The translations under genes were made by a program, and so were the position numbers. A DNA stretch of 64,000 nt. It comes from Microbacterium testaceum StLB037 (GTDB lineage: Bacteria; Actinomycetota; Actinomycetes; Actinomycetales; Microbacteriaceae). How positions within the stretch are numbered: the first letter of the stretch is position 1; each line of letters opens with the position of its first letter. This document shows, piece by piece, positions 1 through 8,233 of this stretch. Where the stretch lies: assembly GCF_008763945.1 (NCBI RefSeq), contig NZ_VTQH01000002.1, positions 219,657-283,656 on the forward strand. Reading direction: 5' to 3'. The notes below the pieces were generated by a model. The model had not been told where the DNA came from. It was given only the letters and a program-made list of their open reading frames with translations, and ran no database searches.

Positions 1-1007
1 TCGCGCGAGACGTGCCCGTCGGCGTCCACGACCTCGTCGAGCACCATCGGGGGGTACATGCCGTCGGCGTACCACTGCAGGTGACCGCTCGTCATGAACA
101 GGTCGCCCTTGGTGATGTGCGGGGTGTTCACGACCTCGTAGCCGCTCGCGAGCAGCCGCTCGCGCATGTAGCGCTCGATCTCGTAGCGGATGATGCCGCC
201 CTTGGGGTGGAACACCGAGAGCCCGGGCCCGATCTCGTCGGGGAACGAGAACAGGTCGAGCTCCTTGCCGAGCTTGCGGTGGTCGCGCTTGGCGGCCTCC
301 TCGAGACGGTGCTGGTAGGCGCGCAACTCGTCCTTCGTGGGCCACGCGGTGCCGTAGATGCGCTGCAGCTGCGGGTTCTTCTCGCTGCCGCGCCAGTAGG
401 CGCCCGCGATGCGGGTGAGGTCCCAGCCGTTGCCGAGCAGGCGCGTGCCGGGCACGTGGGGTCCGCGGCAGAGGTCTTTCCACGCGGTCTCGCCGTCGCG
501 GGTGACGTTGTCGTAGATCGTCAGCTCGCCGGCGCCGACCTCGACGGAGGCGCCCTCTGCCGCCTCGGCCGATCCGCCCTTGAGGCCGATCAGCTCGAGC
601 TTGAACGGCTCGCCGGCGAGCTCGGCGCGGGCCTCCTCGTCGGTGACGACGCGGCGCACGAACCGCTGGTTCTCGCGGACGATGCGCTCCATCTCCTTCT
701 TGATGACCTTGAGGTCGTCGGGGGTGAAGGGATCGTCGACCTGGAAGTCGTAGTAGAACCCGTCGGTGACCGGCGGACCGATACCGAGGTTGGCCTGGGG
801 CTTGACACGCTGCACGGCCTGCGCGAGCACGTGCGCGGTCGAGTGGCGCAGGATCGACAGGCCGTCGGCGCTGTCGATGGTGACCGGCTCCACCTGGTCG
901 GCGGCCGTCACGGTCGTGGCCAGGTCTTTCAACTCCCCGTTCACGCGCAGAGCGACGACCGAACGGTCGGGGAAGAGGGCGAAGCCATCGGCGGGGAAAT
1001 CAGTCAC
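1..1007 (-). CDS. thrS: Threonine--tRNA ligase, N-terminal part (cut by window edge)
   Basis: Charges tRNA-Thr with threonine in the cytosol. About 335 residues are present, running off the left edge. After a short TGS-like start, the editing domain shows [10 protein letters not shown] and CRGPHVPGT, the zinc/histidine motifs of ThrRS editing. The catalytic domain then begins with [16 protein letters not shown] and continues to the edge. The GTG at 1007 is chosen because AGGAGA lies about 7 nt upstream; the ATG at 1014 is out of frame and stops after four codons. It diverges from the permease gene at 1089. Identity is very secure. Only the length is incomplete, because the C-terminal catalytic and anticodon-binding parts lie outside the window. 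Confidence 0.96.
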   Translation of the reverse strand, partial: MTDFPADGFALFPDRSVVALRVNGELKDLATTVTAADQVEPVTIDSADGLSILRHSTAHVLAQAVQRVKPQANLGIGPPVTDGFYYDFQVDDPFTPDDLKVIKKEMERIVRENQRFVRRVVTDEEARAELAGEPFKLELIGLKGGSAEAAEGASVEVGAGELTIYDNVTRDGETAWKDLCRGPHVPGTRLLGNGWDLTRIAGAYWRGSEKNPQLQRIYGTAWPTKDELRAYQHRLEEAAKRDHRKLGKELDLFSFPDEIGPGLSVFHPKGGIIRYEIERYMRERLLASGYEVVNTPHITKGDLFMTSGHLQWYADGMYPPMVLDEVVDADGHVSR

Positions 1008-1088
1008 AGAACATCTCCTGAAGGGTCCTTTCCAGGCTACCGGGCGGTCGTGGTCTCGGCGGCACGCGGCGTGCCTCATAGTGGAGCG

Positions 1089-2240
1089 GTGACTTTGGCC
1101 ATCATCGGCGGCGTGCTCTGGGTCCTCGGGATCATCGCGCTGCTCACCGGCGTCTTCCCCGCCGACGCCGCTCTCGCCGTCGCCGACCGCGTCTGGCCCA
1201 TCCTGCTGTTCGTCGTGGCGGTGACGATCGTCGCCGAACTGGCGTCGAAGGCGGGGCTGTTCGACGTCGTGGCCGCGCGCCTGGCGAGGCTCGCGCGCGG
1301 GCGCACGGCGTTGCTGTGGGTGCTCGTGGTGGCCCTGGCCACCGTGGCGACGGCGTTTCTCTCGCTCGACACCACCGCGGTCCTGTTGACGCCGGTGGTC
1401 GTGGCGATGGCCGTCGCCCGCAAACTGAACCCCCTTCCCTTCGCGTTCGTCACCGTCGTGCTCGCCAACACCGCGTCGCTGGTGCTGCCGGTGTCGAATC
1501 TCACCAACCTGCTGGCATCCGAGGCTCTGGGCGGCGGGCACGACCCGATCGCCTTCCTCGCGCTGCTGGGCCCCTCGGCGCTCATAGCGATCGCGGTGTC
1601 GGTCATCGTGCTGACGGTGGTGTTCCTGCGGCGCCTTCCGAAGACGTATCCGGATGCCGCCGCCCCCGAGGTCTCGGATCGGCTCCTGCTGCGCGTCTCG
1701 GCGATCGTGACCGTCGCGCTCCTGCCGCTGCTGGTCGTCGGACTCGAACCCTGGATGCCGGCCACCGGCGCCGCGGTCGTGCTCATCGCCGCGTTCGCCT
1801 GGCGCGCGCCCAGGGCTCTCGGCATCCGTCTGGTGCCGTGGTCGCTCCTGGTGTTCGCGGGCGGCCTCTTCCTCGCCGTCGGTGCCCTCGAGGCGCTCGG
1901 CATCGGTCGGATCACCGCCGTCCTCGCCGGTTCGGGCGACGATCTCGTCTCGCTCTGGCAGGTGGCGGGCGTCGGCGCTCTCGCGGCGAACGGCATCAAC
2001 AACCTGCCCGCCTACCTCGCCCTCGAGTCGGTGGCGGGCTCGCCCGCGCGCCTCGCGGCGCTGCTGATCGGCGTGAACGCCGGCCCCATCGTCACGCCGT
2101 GGGCGTCGCTGGCGACCCTTCTGTGGCACGACCGGCTCGTGGCCGCGGGTGTCGAGGTGCGCTGGAGCCGTTTCGTCCTGCTGGGAGCGGTGATCGCCCC
2201 GCTGATCCTGTTCCTGGGTGTCCTGCCGCTGGTGTGGTGA
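1089..2240 (+). CDS. SLC13/ArsB-type anion permease
   Basis: A polytopic inner-membrane protein of 383 residues with roughly ten hydrophobic segments. The motifs [34 protein letters not shown] and [18 protein letters not shown] loops are those of the ion-transporter superfamily that contains ArsB and the SLC13 carriers, where such Thr/Asn/Pro loops line the transport site. The substrate cannot be named from sequence, and no arsR or arsC is adjacent, so arsenite is not favoured. The GTG at 1089 matches where the hydrophobic N-terminus begins; the long upstream extension of this frame overlaps thrS antisense and is not real. It diverges from thrS. Confidence 0.85.
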   Translation: MTLAIIGGVLWVLGIIALLTGVFPADAALAVADRVWPILLFVVAVTIVAELASKAGLFDVVAARLARLARGRTALLWVLVVALATVATAFLSLDTTAVLLTPVVVAMAVARKLNPLPFAFVTVVLANTASLVLPVSNLTNLLASEALGGGHDPIAFLALLGPSALIAIAVSVIVLTVVFLRRLPKTYPDAAAPEVSDRLLLRVSAIVTVALLPLLVVGLEPWMPATGAAVVLIAAFAWRAPRALGIRLVPWSLLVFAGGLFLAVGALEALGIGRITAVLAGSGDDLVSLWQVAGVGALAANGINNLPAYLALESVAGSPARLAALLIGVNAGPIVTPWASLATLLWHDRLVAAGVEVRWSRFVLLGAVIAPLILFLGVLPLVW

Positions 2241-2244
2241 GCGC

Positions 2245-2670
2245 TCAGTCCTCGTAGGAGCGCGACCACGCCTTGCGCGGCTCGATGAACCAGACGGCGA
2301 GCCCCTCGCGCAGGCCGTAGTCCTCGCCGGTGTACAGCCGCGCGATGCGGTCGACGTAGGGTAGGGCGGCGTCTCCGTCGATCCGCTCGACGGCCACCCC
2401 GCGCACGAAGGCCATCGAGTAGGCGTTGTCGGCGGCGGTGACCGAGATGGCCACGCGCGGGTCGCGCGTGAGGTTGCGGTCCTTGAGGGTGTCGACCTCG
2501 GTGAAGAGCATGAGCCGCTCGCCGTCGACCCCGACCCACAGCGGGATGGAGTGCGGGGAGCCGTCGCGCATCAGCGTCGCGAGGTGGGCGACGGCGTCGG
2601 TCTCGAAGTACGGCTTGGCGGTGGTCCAGTCGCTCATGACCGGTGCAACCGCCGGGGTGTCGGCATCCAT
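2245..2670 (-). CDS. PPOX-class (pyridoxamine 5'-phosphate oxidase-fold) protein
   Basis: A 141-residue split-barrel flavin- or F420-binding protein. The middle carries typical family features: [21 protein letters not shown], then a strand ending [22 protein letters not shown], where Arg and Lys usually contact the cofactor phosphate. Members use FMN or F420 to reduce small molecules, or bind haem; the substrate is unknown here. The ATG at 2670 lies 7 nt after the stop of the upstream gene with GGGGA before it, suggesting coupling. The internal ATG at 2637 (MSDWTT) is an equally common family start, so the first 11 residues are uncertain. Confidence 0.8.
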   Translation of the reverse strand: MDADTPAVAPVMSDWTTAKPYFETDAVAHLATLMRDGSPHSIPLWVGVDGERLMLFTEVDTLKDRNLTRDPRVAISVTAADNAYSMAFVRGVAVERIDGDAALPYVDRIARLYTGEDYGLREGLAVWFIEPRKAWSRSYED

Positions 2671-2677
2671 TCCCCGC

Positions 2678-3061
2678 TCAGCTGTGGACGGAGTGCGGAG
2701 CCTGGTCGTTCGGAACCTCGCTGAACACCATCTCCTCGCGCCGCGCGCCGTCGCGCGGGGTGAACTCGTCGGGTTCGGTCACTACGTACAGCCCGCGGCC
2801 GGAGTTGGCGTTGTAGGTCAGCGCGTGCAGCCACGGGGTGCTGAGCTGCGGCGTGCGGCTGCCGTGGAACTTGAACACCAGCGAGACGTACGGGTGGATG
2901 TAGACGGTGGTTCGACCGCCGCCCGTGCTCATGTCGTCTTTCCACGTGAACGGGAAGCTCTCGCCGCGGCGGACCTTCGCCATGATCACGGCTTGCAGAT
3001 GCGCGAGCAGCCGATCCTCGAAATCGACCTTGATGTTGCCGTCGTAGATGAACTTGCCCAT
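2678..3061 (-). CDS. Small conserved actinobacterial protein, MGKF-type (DUF7882-like)
   Basis: A 127-residue soluble protein beginning MGKFIYDGNIKVDFEDR. I recognise this opening, plus the FPFTWKDD and SLVFKFHGSR segments, from a small Microbacteriaceae family sometimes mislabelled 'ATP-dependent DNA ligase'. No ligase motif is visible and the function is unknown. The ATG at 3061 is chosen to match family N-termini; the frame stays open upstream to 3118 but without conserved sequence. It is followed 7 nt later by the PPOX-class gene and is probably co-transcribed with it. Confidence 0.75.
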   Translation of the reverse strand: MGKFIYDGNIKVDFEDRLLAHLQAVIMAKVRRGESFPFTWKDDMSTGGGRTTVYIHPYVSLVFKFHGSRTPQLSTPWLHALTYNANSGRGLYVVTEPDEFTPRDGARREEMVFSEVPNDQAPHSVHS

Positions 3062-3251
3062 GTCGACCCCCGTCACCGCCGCCACGGACCCGGCGCCTCT
3101 CGGCGAGAAGTGGAACACGGAGGTCGGGGGGCGGCAACCGTTCTCTCTTCGTGCACCGTCTCCCGAAACACCCGGGAACGCAAACCCCCTTGCGCGATGT
3201 TGCGGTTCGAGGATAACGAGGCGCGCGCAGCGGACGGAGGGATGCCGCGGA

Positions 3252-5048
3252 TCAGGCGCCGCGCGAGATGCGCAGGATCACGCGGTCACCGGGCTTGCGC
3301 TGGACCCGTCGCACCAAGGCCTCGAAGCCGAGGATCGCGCGGTACTGGAGGCCGTATTTGCGCTTGAGGGCGGCATCCGCGCGGGTGTCGTCGGTCGCGG
3401 GTCCGGCGATGCGGGCCTGGGCCTCGACCCGGATGGCATCCGGCTCCACCTTCCCCATCCGGCTGCAGGGCTGCAGGGTCACGCGAGGGTCGTTGCGAAG
3501 GCGCTTGACCTTGCCCGTGGCACGCTCGCTCGTGACGACCAGCTCATCGCCGTCGCGCGCGATCCACACCGGAACGGCGACGCGCGCACCGTTGCGGCGG
3601 TATGTGCCGAGCGAGACGAACGGCGACGCGGCGATCTCACGCCACTGCGTGTCGGGAACGGTCATGCTGTCACCGTAGCGCGCCGGCGGATCGGCCATGA
3701 CCGGTTGTGCCGAGGGCCCGCCTCGCTGTCCGTAGAGGTCGAGAACCCCCGGGACGGATGCCATCTCACCGAGGCGCCCGTGCGCGAAGCCGCCCCACAG
3801 GGCGCGGATGCGTCGGCCCACCTCGGCGAGATCGTCGGGGCGCGCTCCGGCGTACGGGGCGAGATGCGTGCCGATCGTCTCGGTGCCGAACACGAAGGGC
3901 ACCTCGATCGCGTGGGACGCGCGGTACATCTCGTTCGCCCGCCACCGGAAGACGTAGCGCAGCACGGTCCCTCCGGCGCGGCGGTAGGCGCGAGCGAGGC
4001 GACGGGCGGGCCGGCCGTACACGAAGGCGTTCATGGCGGTGTCGAGAGCCGTCGAGGCGAGCGCGTGCAGGCGCGGCACGGCGCGGAGGCGCTCCAGCGC
4101 GGGGACCCGCGGCAGGAACAGACGCGTCTCCTCCGCGGTCACGCCGATGAGCAGAGGGATGCCGGCGGCCCGCTCGAACCACCGGTCGGCGATCTCGTCC
4201 TCGGGCGGGAGCGGGTCGAAGCCCGGCTGCGGTGCGAACGGCATCAGCGAGAAACGCCCGAAGCCGCGAGCGGCTCCGAGGGCCTTCGCCTGCACGGTCA
4301 TCAGGTCGCCCTCCGGGGTGTCCCGGGTGAGGCGCGCGGAGGCGGTGCTCATCGTCGCCGCGAGCTTCGTGCGCGCGCCCATGGTCGCCAGCGGCGCGCT
4401 CTGCACGATCGCGCGAGAGAAGAGTCCGCGGGCGCGGTCGATCGCCATGAGGTGCAGGACGGCATCGGCACCCGCGGACTGACCGAAGGCTGTCACACGG
4501 CCGGGATCTCCCCCGAACGCCGAGATGTTCCGCTGCACCCACTCGAAGGCGGCGAGCTGGTCGAGCAGGCCGAGATTGGCGGGGCGATCCGCTCCGTCGC
4601 CGAGGTACCCCAACACGCCGAGGCGGTAGGTCACGGTGACGACGACGACGTTCTGCTCGGTCACGAGCACCGCCGGGTCGTACACGGGGAGGTCGCCGGC
4701 GCCGCTCGTATAGCCCCCGCCGTGCACCCACACCATCACCGGCAGAAGCTCCGCGTCGTCGGCTCGGTCGGACGGGAGCGTGATCGACAGGTGCTGGCAG
4801 TGTTCGTCGATCGGGAGCCCGCCGGTCTGATCGCCCAGGGCGTCGATGAGTTCGGTGGGGGCCTGCGGCGAGGCGGGCGCGGGGTCCACCGCATCGAGGA
4901 CGTCGCCCTCGGGTCGGTCCGCCACGGGCTGCGGCTTCTCGAAGCGCTCCGCACGGGCATAGGGGATGCCGGTGGCCCGCACCACCGAGCCGTCGCGACG
5001 ACCGCGGATGAGTCCAGACGGGGTGGAGAAGAGGGGGGCTTCGCTCAT
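3252..5048 (-). CDS. Type-B carboxylesterase fused to a PPOX/F420-type domain
   Basis: A 598-residue fusion. Residues 1 to about 450 form an alpha/beta-hydrolase of the carboxylesterase type-B family: oxyanion loop HGGG (109-112), nucleophile elbow FGQSAG with Ser191, and a later HAIEVPFVFGTE segment that should supply the catalytic His region. From about residue 462 (MTVPDTQWREIAAS) to the end lies a complete PPOX-class F420/FMN split barrel of the Rv2061-like type, which normally stands alone at about 130-140 residues. No stop codon separates them. An internal ATG at 3665 could also give the second domain alone, although no clear ribosome site precedes it. It likely hydrolyses small esters; the joint role is unknown. 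Confidence 0.82.
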   Translation of the reverse strand: MSEAPLFSTPSGLIRGRRDGSVVRATGIPYARAERFEKPQPVADRPEGDVLDAVDPAPASPQAPTELIDALGDQTGGLPIDEHCQHLSITLPSDRADDAELLPVMVWVHGGGYTSGAGDLPVYDPAVLVTEQNVVVVTVTYRLGVLGYLGDGADRPANLGLLDQLAAFEWVQRNISAFGGDPGRVTAFGQSAGADAVLHLMAIDRARGLFSRAIVQSAPLATMGARTKLAATMSTASARLTRDTPEGDLMTVQAKALGAARGFGRFSLMPFAPQPGFDPLPPEDEIADRWFERAAGIPLLIGVTAEETRLFLPRVPALERLRAVPRLHALASTALDTAMNAFVYGRPARRLARAYRRAGGTVLRYVFRWRANEMYRASHAIEVPFVFGTETIGTHLAPYAGARPDDLAEVGRRIRALWGGFAHGRLGEMASVPGVLDLYGQRGGPSAQPVMADPPARYGDSMTVPDTQWREIAASPFVSLGTYRRNGARVAVPVWIARDGDELVVTSERATGKVKRLRNDPRVTLQPCSRMGKVEPDAIRVEAQARIAGPATDDTRADAALKRKYGLQYRAILGFEALVRRVQRKPGDRVILRISRGA

Positions 5049-5422
5049 CGCGTGGTCTCGCTTCCTGATCCGCCCGGTGCGGAACCGGGCATCTGCGCGG
5101 GGACGGCAGACGTGCCGGTCACGATACTGAGAGCCGTCGATGCGTCCACTGTGCGCGGTCGCCCCAAGCTCAAAGCGAGCGCAAGATCAGCGCAAGGAGA
5201 CCGCAAGAGTCTCCCGATCGTGTCCCCCATACGGTGGACACGTCATAGTGTCGTCTCGTTCCCGCCGCCAGGCACTCCGCAGCCCCCCTTTCTGGCGGCG
5301 GGAACGATCACCCCGCCCCCTCGTCGCCGTCGCGGCCCGCGCGGGGTTCGACACCCGGTCCTTCTTCGGCGCACATCGTGCAGACGACGCAGTCCGGGAA
5401 GGATGAAGGACCACAAACGACG
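5049..5422. other. Non-coding gap upstream of the esterase gene
   Basis: No convincing gene lies here. It holds three GCAAG repeats at 11-bp spacing (listed separately) and a short hairpin GTGTCC-n10-GGACAC at about 5219-5240. The rest is unremarkable GC-rich sequence before the tRNA terminator. Confidence 0.6.
5181..5207 (-). promoter_or_regulatory. Three GCAAG direct repeats at 11-bp spacing, putative operator
   Basis: GCAAG occurs at 5181, 5192 and 5203, exactly 11 bp apart. Read on the minus strand, two of the three are CTTGCG-type half sites. An 11-bp period puts the repeats on one helix face, as in sites for OmpR-family response regulators. The nearest gene in the right direction is the esterase fusion starting at 5048. 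The regulator is unknown. Confidence 0.4.
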
Positions 5423-5446
5423 AAACCCCCGGCGAACCGGGGGCTT
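5423..5446 (-). terminator. Terminator of the tRNA Gly-Cys-Val operon
   Basis: Hairpin CCCCCGG-CGAA-CCGGGGG with TTTCG following on the minus strand, directly after tRNA-Val(GAC). Confidence 0.75.
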
Positions 5447-5452
5447 CTCAGG

Positions 5453-5527
5453 TGGTGCGCGATACTGGGATCGAACCAGTGACCTCTTCCGTGTCAGGGA
5501 AGCGCGCTACCGCTGCGCCAATCGCGC
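5453..5527 (-). tRNA. tRNA-Val (anticodon GAC)
   Basis: A complete cloverleaf on the minus strand. The acceptor stem pairs GCGCGAT with ATCGCGC, the anticodon arm CTTCC-CTGACAC-GGAAG places GAC, and the T arm has GGTTCGATCC. The 3' CCA is encoded (5453-5455). It is the last gene of the Gly-Cys-Val operon. Confidence 0.95.
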
Positions 5528-5554
5528 CTGTACAGGCTGTTCTCTTGTGAGTTG

Positions 5555-5625
5555 AGGTGGCGACGGGATTCGAACCCGTGTAAACGGCTTTGCAGGCCGG
5601 TGCCTAGCCGCTCGGCCACGCCACC
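5555..5625 (-). tRNA. tRNA-Cys (anticodon GCA)
   Basis: 71 nt. The acceptor GGTGGCG pairs with CGCCACC, the discriminator is T(U) as usual for tRNA-Cys, and the anticodon loop is CTGCAAA with GCA. CCA is not encoded. It is the middle gene of a minus-strand tRNA operon. Confidence 0.95.
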
Positions 5626-5691
5626 GTGATGTGGTTCGACCCACGTGTCGTGATTCTCCGCCGGTTTCCCAGACGGAGATCCCTCCACTCG

Positions 5692-5764
5692 AGCGGATGA
5701 CGAGACTCGAACTCGCGACCCCAACCTTGGCAAGGTTGTGCGCTACCAACTGCGCTACATCCGC
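5692..5764 (-). tRNA. tRNA-Gly (anticodon GCC)
   Basis: 73 nt. The acceptor GCGGATG pairs with CATCCGC, and the anticodon arm CAACC-TTGCCAA-GGTTG gives GCC. It is the first gene of the Gly-Cys-Val operon. A promoter-like pair lies upstream: TTTTGC (5830-5825), an 18-nt spacer and TAATGT (5806-5801). Confidence 0.95.
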
Positions 5765-5800
5765 ATTTCGTTCCCGGGGCTTGCCCCGAGCACTCGTAAG

Positions 5801-5830
5801 ACATTACCCGATCTCAGCGCGGGCGCAAAA
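5801..5830 (-). promoter_or_regulatory. Putative promoter of the tRNA operon
   Basis: Minus strand: TTTTGC, 18 nt, TAATGT, 36 nt upstream of tRNA-Gly. The -10 fits the actinobacterial TAnnnT pattern; the -35 is weak. Confidence 0.5.
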
Positions 5831-5865
5831 CGGGGCGCGGCCCGCGCGTGTCTTCGCGGACTGGT

Positions 5866-5894
5866 TCGAAGCACCTCTCGGCATCCGGTACGAT
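5866..5894 (+). promoter_or_regulatory. Putative promoter of tRNA-Val(CAC)
   Basis: TTCGAA, an 18-nt spacer and TACGAT about 22 nt before the mature tRNA. The -10 fits TAnnnT; the -35 is weak. A GGCATCC heptamer lies in the spacer. Confidence 0.45.
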
Positions 5895-5916
5895 CGATGA
5901 GTCCCGTTCGGGATGA

Positions 5917-5989
5917 GGGCGATTGGCGCAGTTGGTAGCGCGCTTCCTTCACACGGAAGAGGTCGTCGGTTCGAGTCCGGCATCGCCCA
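5917..5989 (+). tRNA. tRNA-Val (anticodon CAC)
   Basis: 73 nt. The acceptor GGGCGAT pairs with ATCGCCC, and the anticodon arm CTTCC-TTCACAC-GGAAG gives CAC. It diverges from the Gly-Cys-Val operon and is followed at once by a strong terminator. Confidence 0.95.
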
Positions 5990-5996
5990 CAGTCAG

Positions 5997-6019
5997 ACCC
6001 CCGGTTCTCCGGGGGTTTT
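5997..6019 (+). terminator. Terminator after tRNA-Val(CAC)
   Basis: ACCCCCGG-TTCT-CCGGGGGT followed by TTT, 7 nt after the tRNA. Confidence 0.85.
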
Positions 6020-6164
6020 CTGCTTTCCGAATGCCGCGGGGTGCTCGGCGCGCTTTCGCGCGGCTCGTGCTCCTGCGATCCGTCCGGAGCGTGCCACGCC
6101 ACGACGAATCGCCCCGGCACCCGGCCGTCGTGAGCCGGACGCCGGGGCGTCGTCGAACCGCGGG

Positions 6165-7415
6165 TCAGTCGTCTTCGATGACCACGCGCAGATCGCGGCG
6201 GCGCTGACCGAGCTTCTGACGGCTCCCCGCTCCTGCTCCCTGTGAGGTGCCGGCCCCGGCCATCGGCGGGCGCAGGCCACCGGGACCCGTGCCGGAAGCG
6301 GACGACACCGAGGTCGCAGCCAGGGCGGCTCCCCCGGCGGTCCCGCCGATGAGCGCTCCGGTACTTCCGCTGTGGACGCCGGAGACGGACTTCGCATCGA
6401 GCGCGGACACTCCCCCGAGTGCACCGCCCGCACTGCCGGCCCCGCCGGAGGCCTGACCCATCACGGCGCCATCCGGCGTCGGGGCGCCGGAGAGCGCCCC
6501 CGAGCCGCTGAGGGAGAAATCCCCCGAGGCGTGCTCGCCCGAGACGGCGAAGGGGCGGTAGGCGACCCCGTCGGCGCGCTGACCCTTGACGGTGAGGTCG
6601 TGTGCGGCGATGTTTCCGTAGCGGGTGGCATCCGATGCATCGACGACGGCCCCGGAGTCGATCCGGATGGTCTGGGCGCTCTTCTGCAGGGCCGCGGCGG
6701 TCGTGGTCGACGTCCGGTCGAAGACGCCGCGCAACTGCTGCACGAGACCGGTCAGGGCCTTCACCGAGCCGAGGACGGCGCGCAGGGGCCGGACGACCTT
6801 GTTGACCATCTCGTTGACCTTCATCACGACGCGCGCGATGGCGTAGCCCATGCCGAGACCGAACGAGGCCGCGACCACCGCCATCGCCTCGATCGCGGTC
6901 GCGATGACCTTCGAGATCGCCGACTTCACGACGCCCTGCATCTTCGCCACCAGGGTCGAGGCGGAAGTCAGGCCGCTCGCGGCGGCCTCGGCCCACTCCC
7001 CCGAGGCTCCGAGGTGAGCCGCGGCGTCGGTGGCGAAGCGTACGTACGCGGCGATGCTGCCGCCGCTCATCCCGTCGAGATCGCTCAGGCGGCGGGTGAG
7101 GTCGGCACCGGCCTGACGCATCGACGATCCGGCGGAGACCCACTGCGACGCCACGGACGCGACGTTCGAGGCGCTGCCGGCGAGCTGCTCGAGCCAGGTG
7201 CTCAGGGGCTTGAGATGCTCCATGACCCAGCCGAGACCACACGAGGTCAGAGTGCCGATGGGATCGCTCAGCGCGGCAGCCGCATCTCCCAGGGTGTCGA
7301 GAAAGGCCATACCTCCCTCGAGCCAGTGGCCGCTCTTCAGAGCCTCGGCCAAAGCGCGGCCCGATTCGATCACGCGGGTGCCCGAGAAGGTGGTGCCGGG
7401 GGCGACGGTGGTCAT
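6165..7415 (-). CDS. Large ESX/type VII-like secreted protein
   Basis: A 416-residue protein, third gene of a tight cassette; its ATG overlaps the stop of the gene before it (ATGA). Residues 1 to about 230 are predicted mostly helical and Ala-rich, with a hydrophobic segment near SKVIATAIEAMAVVAASFGLGMGYAI, like the helical N-termini of WXG/PPE-type secreted proteins. The C-terminal third is Gly/Ser/Ala-rich low complexity, ending in a basic RQKLGQRRRDLRVV tail. No toxin nuclease motif is recognised. The partner genes (YbaB-like and EspC-like) suggest a type VII substrate; the activity is unknown. The open frame upstream to 7598 lies over the preceding gene and is a shadow. Confidence 0.65.
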   Translation of the reverse strand: MTTVAPGTTFSGTRVIESGRALAEALKSGHWLEGGMAFLDTLGDAAAALSDPIGTLTSCGLGWVMEHLKPLSTWLEQLAGSASNVASVASQWVSAGSSMRQAGADLTRRLSDLDGMSGGSIAAYVRFATDAAAHLGASGEWAEAAASGLTSASTLVAKMQGVVKSAISKVIATAIEAMAVVAASFGLGMGYAIARVVMKVNEMVNKVVRPLRAVLGSVKALTGLVQQLRGVFDRTSTTTAAALQKSAQTIRIDSGAVVDASDATRYGNIAAHDLTVKGQRADGVAYRPFAVSGEHASGDFSLSGSGALSGAPTPDGAVMGQASGGAGSAGGALGGVSALDAKSVSGVHSGSTGALIGGTAGGAALAATSVSSASGTGPGGLRPPMAGAGTSQGAGAGSRQKLGQRRRDLRVVIEDD

Positions 7416-7735
7416 CACGCCCCCATCGCCGACTCGAGCGACCGGATCGTCGCGATGGTGTCGCTCTCGAACTGCTCCCACTGGTCGGCGGTCTGACGCA
7501 GCTCTCCGGCGGTGCGCAGGAGGAGGGATTGGTCCTCGCCCAGCAGCCCCGTGGCGGCCGCCGACAGAGCGAGCCCGGGGGGCACCAGGAAGGCGCACAG
7601 CAGACCGAACGCCTCGGGGAGCAGATCGCCGCCGCGGAGGACGGAGAGGGCCGATCCGACATCGCCCACGAGGGAGTCGACGAAAGCGGCGTGCTGGCGG
7701 AGTCGATCGAAGTCGACGGCGATGTCATCGGCCAT
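7415..7735 (-). CDS. EspC/WXG-like small helical protein (type VII secretion target)
   Basis: A 106-residue, largely helical protein: MADDIAVDFDRLRQHAAFVDSL, then LRGGDLLPEAFGLLCAFLVPPG, and a second helix with LRQTADQWEQFESDTI. The size, the helix-turn-helix hairpin and its place between a YbaB-like gene and a larger Ala/Gly-rich protein match actinobacterial 'type VII secretion target' proteins of the EspC/DUF2580 kind. It likely pairs with the downstream 416-residue protein as a co-secreted partner. The ATG at 7735 has AGGA 7 nt before it. It overlaps the upstream gene by 11 nt and the downstream gene by 3 nt. Confidence 0.7.
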   Translation of the reverse strand: MADDIAVDFDRLRQHAAFVDSLVGDVGSALSVLRGGDLLPEAFGLLCAFLVPPGLALSAAATGLLGEDQSLLLRTAGELRQTADQWEQFESDTIATIRSLESAMGA

Positions 7736-8105
7736 GAAGAGTCCTCTCGGGCGAGGCGGGTTCGGCATCGCGCAACTGCGCGACGATGGGGTCGTCGGCG
7801 CCGAGCAGGTCGGCCACAGCCGTGAGCGTGCTCTCGCGGGCATCGGCCTCGGCCTGGCGGATGGTCGCGAGGATCTCGGCGCTCAGGCGCTGCGCCCCTC
7901 GGGCGAGGGCGGCTTCGCTCAGCCGCAGGTCGACGACGCGGCCCGCGGAATCCACCTGCGCGACGACGTCTCGGCCGCGCGAGCGGCCCGTTCCGCGGAT
8001 GCTTGCCACGGTCGCCTCGAAGGCCGGCATCTGCGCGGCGCGCACCTCGGCACGCCGAACGTCGGCTTCGACCTGTGCGAACGACTCATCGGGATCCAAC
8101 GGCAC
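7725..8105 (-). CDS. YbaB/EbfC-family DNA-binding-like protein, cassette-associated
   Basis: A 126-residue protein resembling the YbaB/EbfC nucleoid-associated fold: helix (VRRAEVRAAQMPAFEATVASI), a beta-strand core with RDVVAQVDSAGRVVDLRLSEAAL, then helix (AQRLSAEILATIRQAEADA). YbaB proteins form dimeric tweezers that bind DNA. Divergent paralogues like this one recur at the head of ESX-type gene sets in actinomycetes, where the role is unclear. The GTG at 8105 is the only plausible start and has no clear Shine-Dalgarno. It is the first gene of a three-gene overlapping operon. Confidence 0.68.
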   Translation of the reverse strand: MPLDPDESFAQVEADVRRAEVRAAQMPAFEATVASIRGTGRSRGRDVVAQVDSAGRVVDLRLSEAALARGAQRLSAEILATIRQAEADARESTLTAVADLLGADDPIVAQLRDAEPASPERTLHGR

Positions 8106-8167
8106 GGCAGAAATGTACCGAGAGCCTGCCCGAGAACGAACGCCCGGCCGTGACGAATTCCGCCAGA

Positions 8168-8194
8168 TGAGAGAACTCTCACGTTGCTCTCACG
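8168..8194 (-). promoter_or_regulatory. Putative operator of the type VII-like cassette
   Basis: A 14-bp palindrome TGAGAGAACTCTCA (8168-8181) overlaps two CTCTCACG direct repeats (8176 and 8187) 11 bp apart, 63 nt upstream of the first cassette gene. The architecture suggests a dimeric or tandem regulator. The regulator is unknown. Confidence 0.4.
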
Positions 8195-8233
8195 AAGGGC
8201 TCCGCGCCGGCCCGGGCGGGAGGAGCGGTGGCG

